Shown here: positions 5,632 through 6,110 of the stretch, piece by piece
How positions within the stretch are numbered: the stretch's first letter is position 1
How the letters are laid out: every line of letters begins with the position of its first letter
From: an uncultured Muribaculaceae bacterium
GTDB lineage: Bacteria > Bacteroidota > Bacteroidia > Bacteroidales > Muribaculaceae
DNA: 6,110 nt
Assembly (NCBI GenBank): GCA_910586175.1
Contig: CAJUIJ010000150.1
Span: 1 to 6,110 of the forward strand
Reading direction: 5' to 3'
Made by a program: the position numbers and the translations under genes
The notes under the pieces: generated by a model
Database searches by the model: none
Told to the model about the DNA's origin: nothing
Seen by the model: the letters and a program-made list of their open reading frames with translations, nothing else

Positions 5632-6110
5632 TTTTTCTTCCGGCCACGGTCTGACTTTTCAGCCGAAGGCTGCCGCTGCTCCTTGGCGAGAGCTGACGAC
5701 AGCATCCATGAGGCGATAACCTGAATCACCGCGCCGGCGAGCGTGAAGACCACAGTCTCGTTGAGCATATGAAACGTGGGCATTCCGTGGAAACCACGGG
5801 TGTTGAAAAACCAGAAAAATGCGGCCACCGCGAGGCAAAGGCCGGCCCAGACTTCGAGACGGCGCAAGCGGCGCACCTTGACCGACTCGTCACGGCCCAC
5901 CGAGGCAACTATGCGCGCCGCGAGATATATCAACGCACCTGAGGCGAACATCCACTTAAACGCTGTGAGCCATGCGGGCGATACCAATCCTGCAAAGGGG
6001 GCCACCATAGCCACGGCCACAATTAGCAGACCGAAAGTGGCGGTGCTCTCCATGGCGCGGCGCATTCGTGCACGCTTCTCACGCAGAGCGGGGGTATAAG
6101 TCTTTTCTGT
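5628..6110 (-). CDS. Small four-helix membrane protein, N-terminus probably beyond the window
   Basis: I do not recognise this family. The product has four hydrophobic segments: TFGLLIVAVAMVAPFAGLV, AFKWMFASGALIYLAARIVA, WAGLCLAVAAFFWFF and VVFTLAGAVIQVIASWML. A charged loop (VGRDESVKVRRLRRLE) lies between helices 2 and 3, and the C-terminal tail is hydrophilic and basic (KSDRGRKKN). The first ATG in the window is at 6063-6065, but the frame is open for all 15 further codons to the edge (TEKTYTPALREKRAR). That stretch is a plausible cytoplasmic N-terminus, so the true start is probably outside, and the entry is given as 5'-partial. Starting at the internal ATG would give 145 residues. The stop overlaps the TTG start proposed for coaX, placing it in the same operon. 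Membrane location is clear; function is unknown. Confidence 0.75.
   Translation of the reverse strand, partial: TEKTYTPALREKRARMRRAMESTATFGLLIVAVAMVAPFAGLVSPAWLTAFKWMFASGALIYLAARIVASVGRDESVKVRRLRRLEVWAGLCLAVAAFFWFFNTRGFHGMPTFHMLNETVVFTLAGAVIQVIASWMLSSALAKEQRQPSAEKSDRGRKKN

Overview
The window looks like a chromosomal segment of a Bacteroidales bacterium, possibly the Muribaculaceae/Bacteroides side of the order. The family placement is an inference from protein style. The reasons are Bacteroidetes-type promoters (TTTG, about 20 bases, TAnnTTTG), weak ribosome binding sites, a stand-alone ECF sigma factor of a type common in the phylum, and the neighbourhood coaX / outer-membrane barrel / lptC / CNNM-CBS-CorC protein, which I recall as typical of Bacteroidales.

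All six genes lie on the minus strand, so transcription runs right to left. From the right edge: a small four-helix membrane protein whose reading frame is still open at the window edge; type III pantothenate kinase CoaX; a secreted outer-membrane beta-barrel protein; and the LptC lipoprotein of lipopolysaccharide export. These four are joined by 4-base stop/start overlaps or a 4-base gap and are almost certainly one operon. After about 120 bases, holding an AT-rich palindrome and a triple 7-base repeat, comes the CNNM/CBS/CorC membrane protein. It ends at a GGCC hairpin followed by a T-tract. Next is the sigma factor, with its own consensus promoter. One perfect inverted repeat touches that promoter's -33 box and a second lies where transcription should begin.

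Bases 1 to 858 contain no credible gene but are rich in structure. From right to left there is an array of six degenerate 19-base repeats, each with an internal CTTA/TAAG dyad (595-733); a strong hairpin terminator usable in both directions (534-566); a GC-rich patch with a perfect 8-bp hairpin (398-419); three tandem 21-base repeats (334-396); a T-rich stretch; and a consensus promoter pointing out of the left edge (23-54).

The operon genes serve cofactor synthesis (CoA) and the cell envelope (outer-membrane barrel, LPS export, CNNM protein). The sigma factor is a separate regulatory unit. I found no defence system, CRISPR array, insertion sequence or RNA gene. The most unusual material is the repeat array and the operator-like dyads around the sigma-factor promoter.
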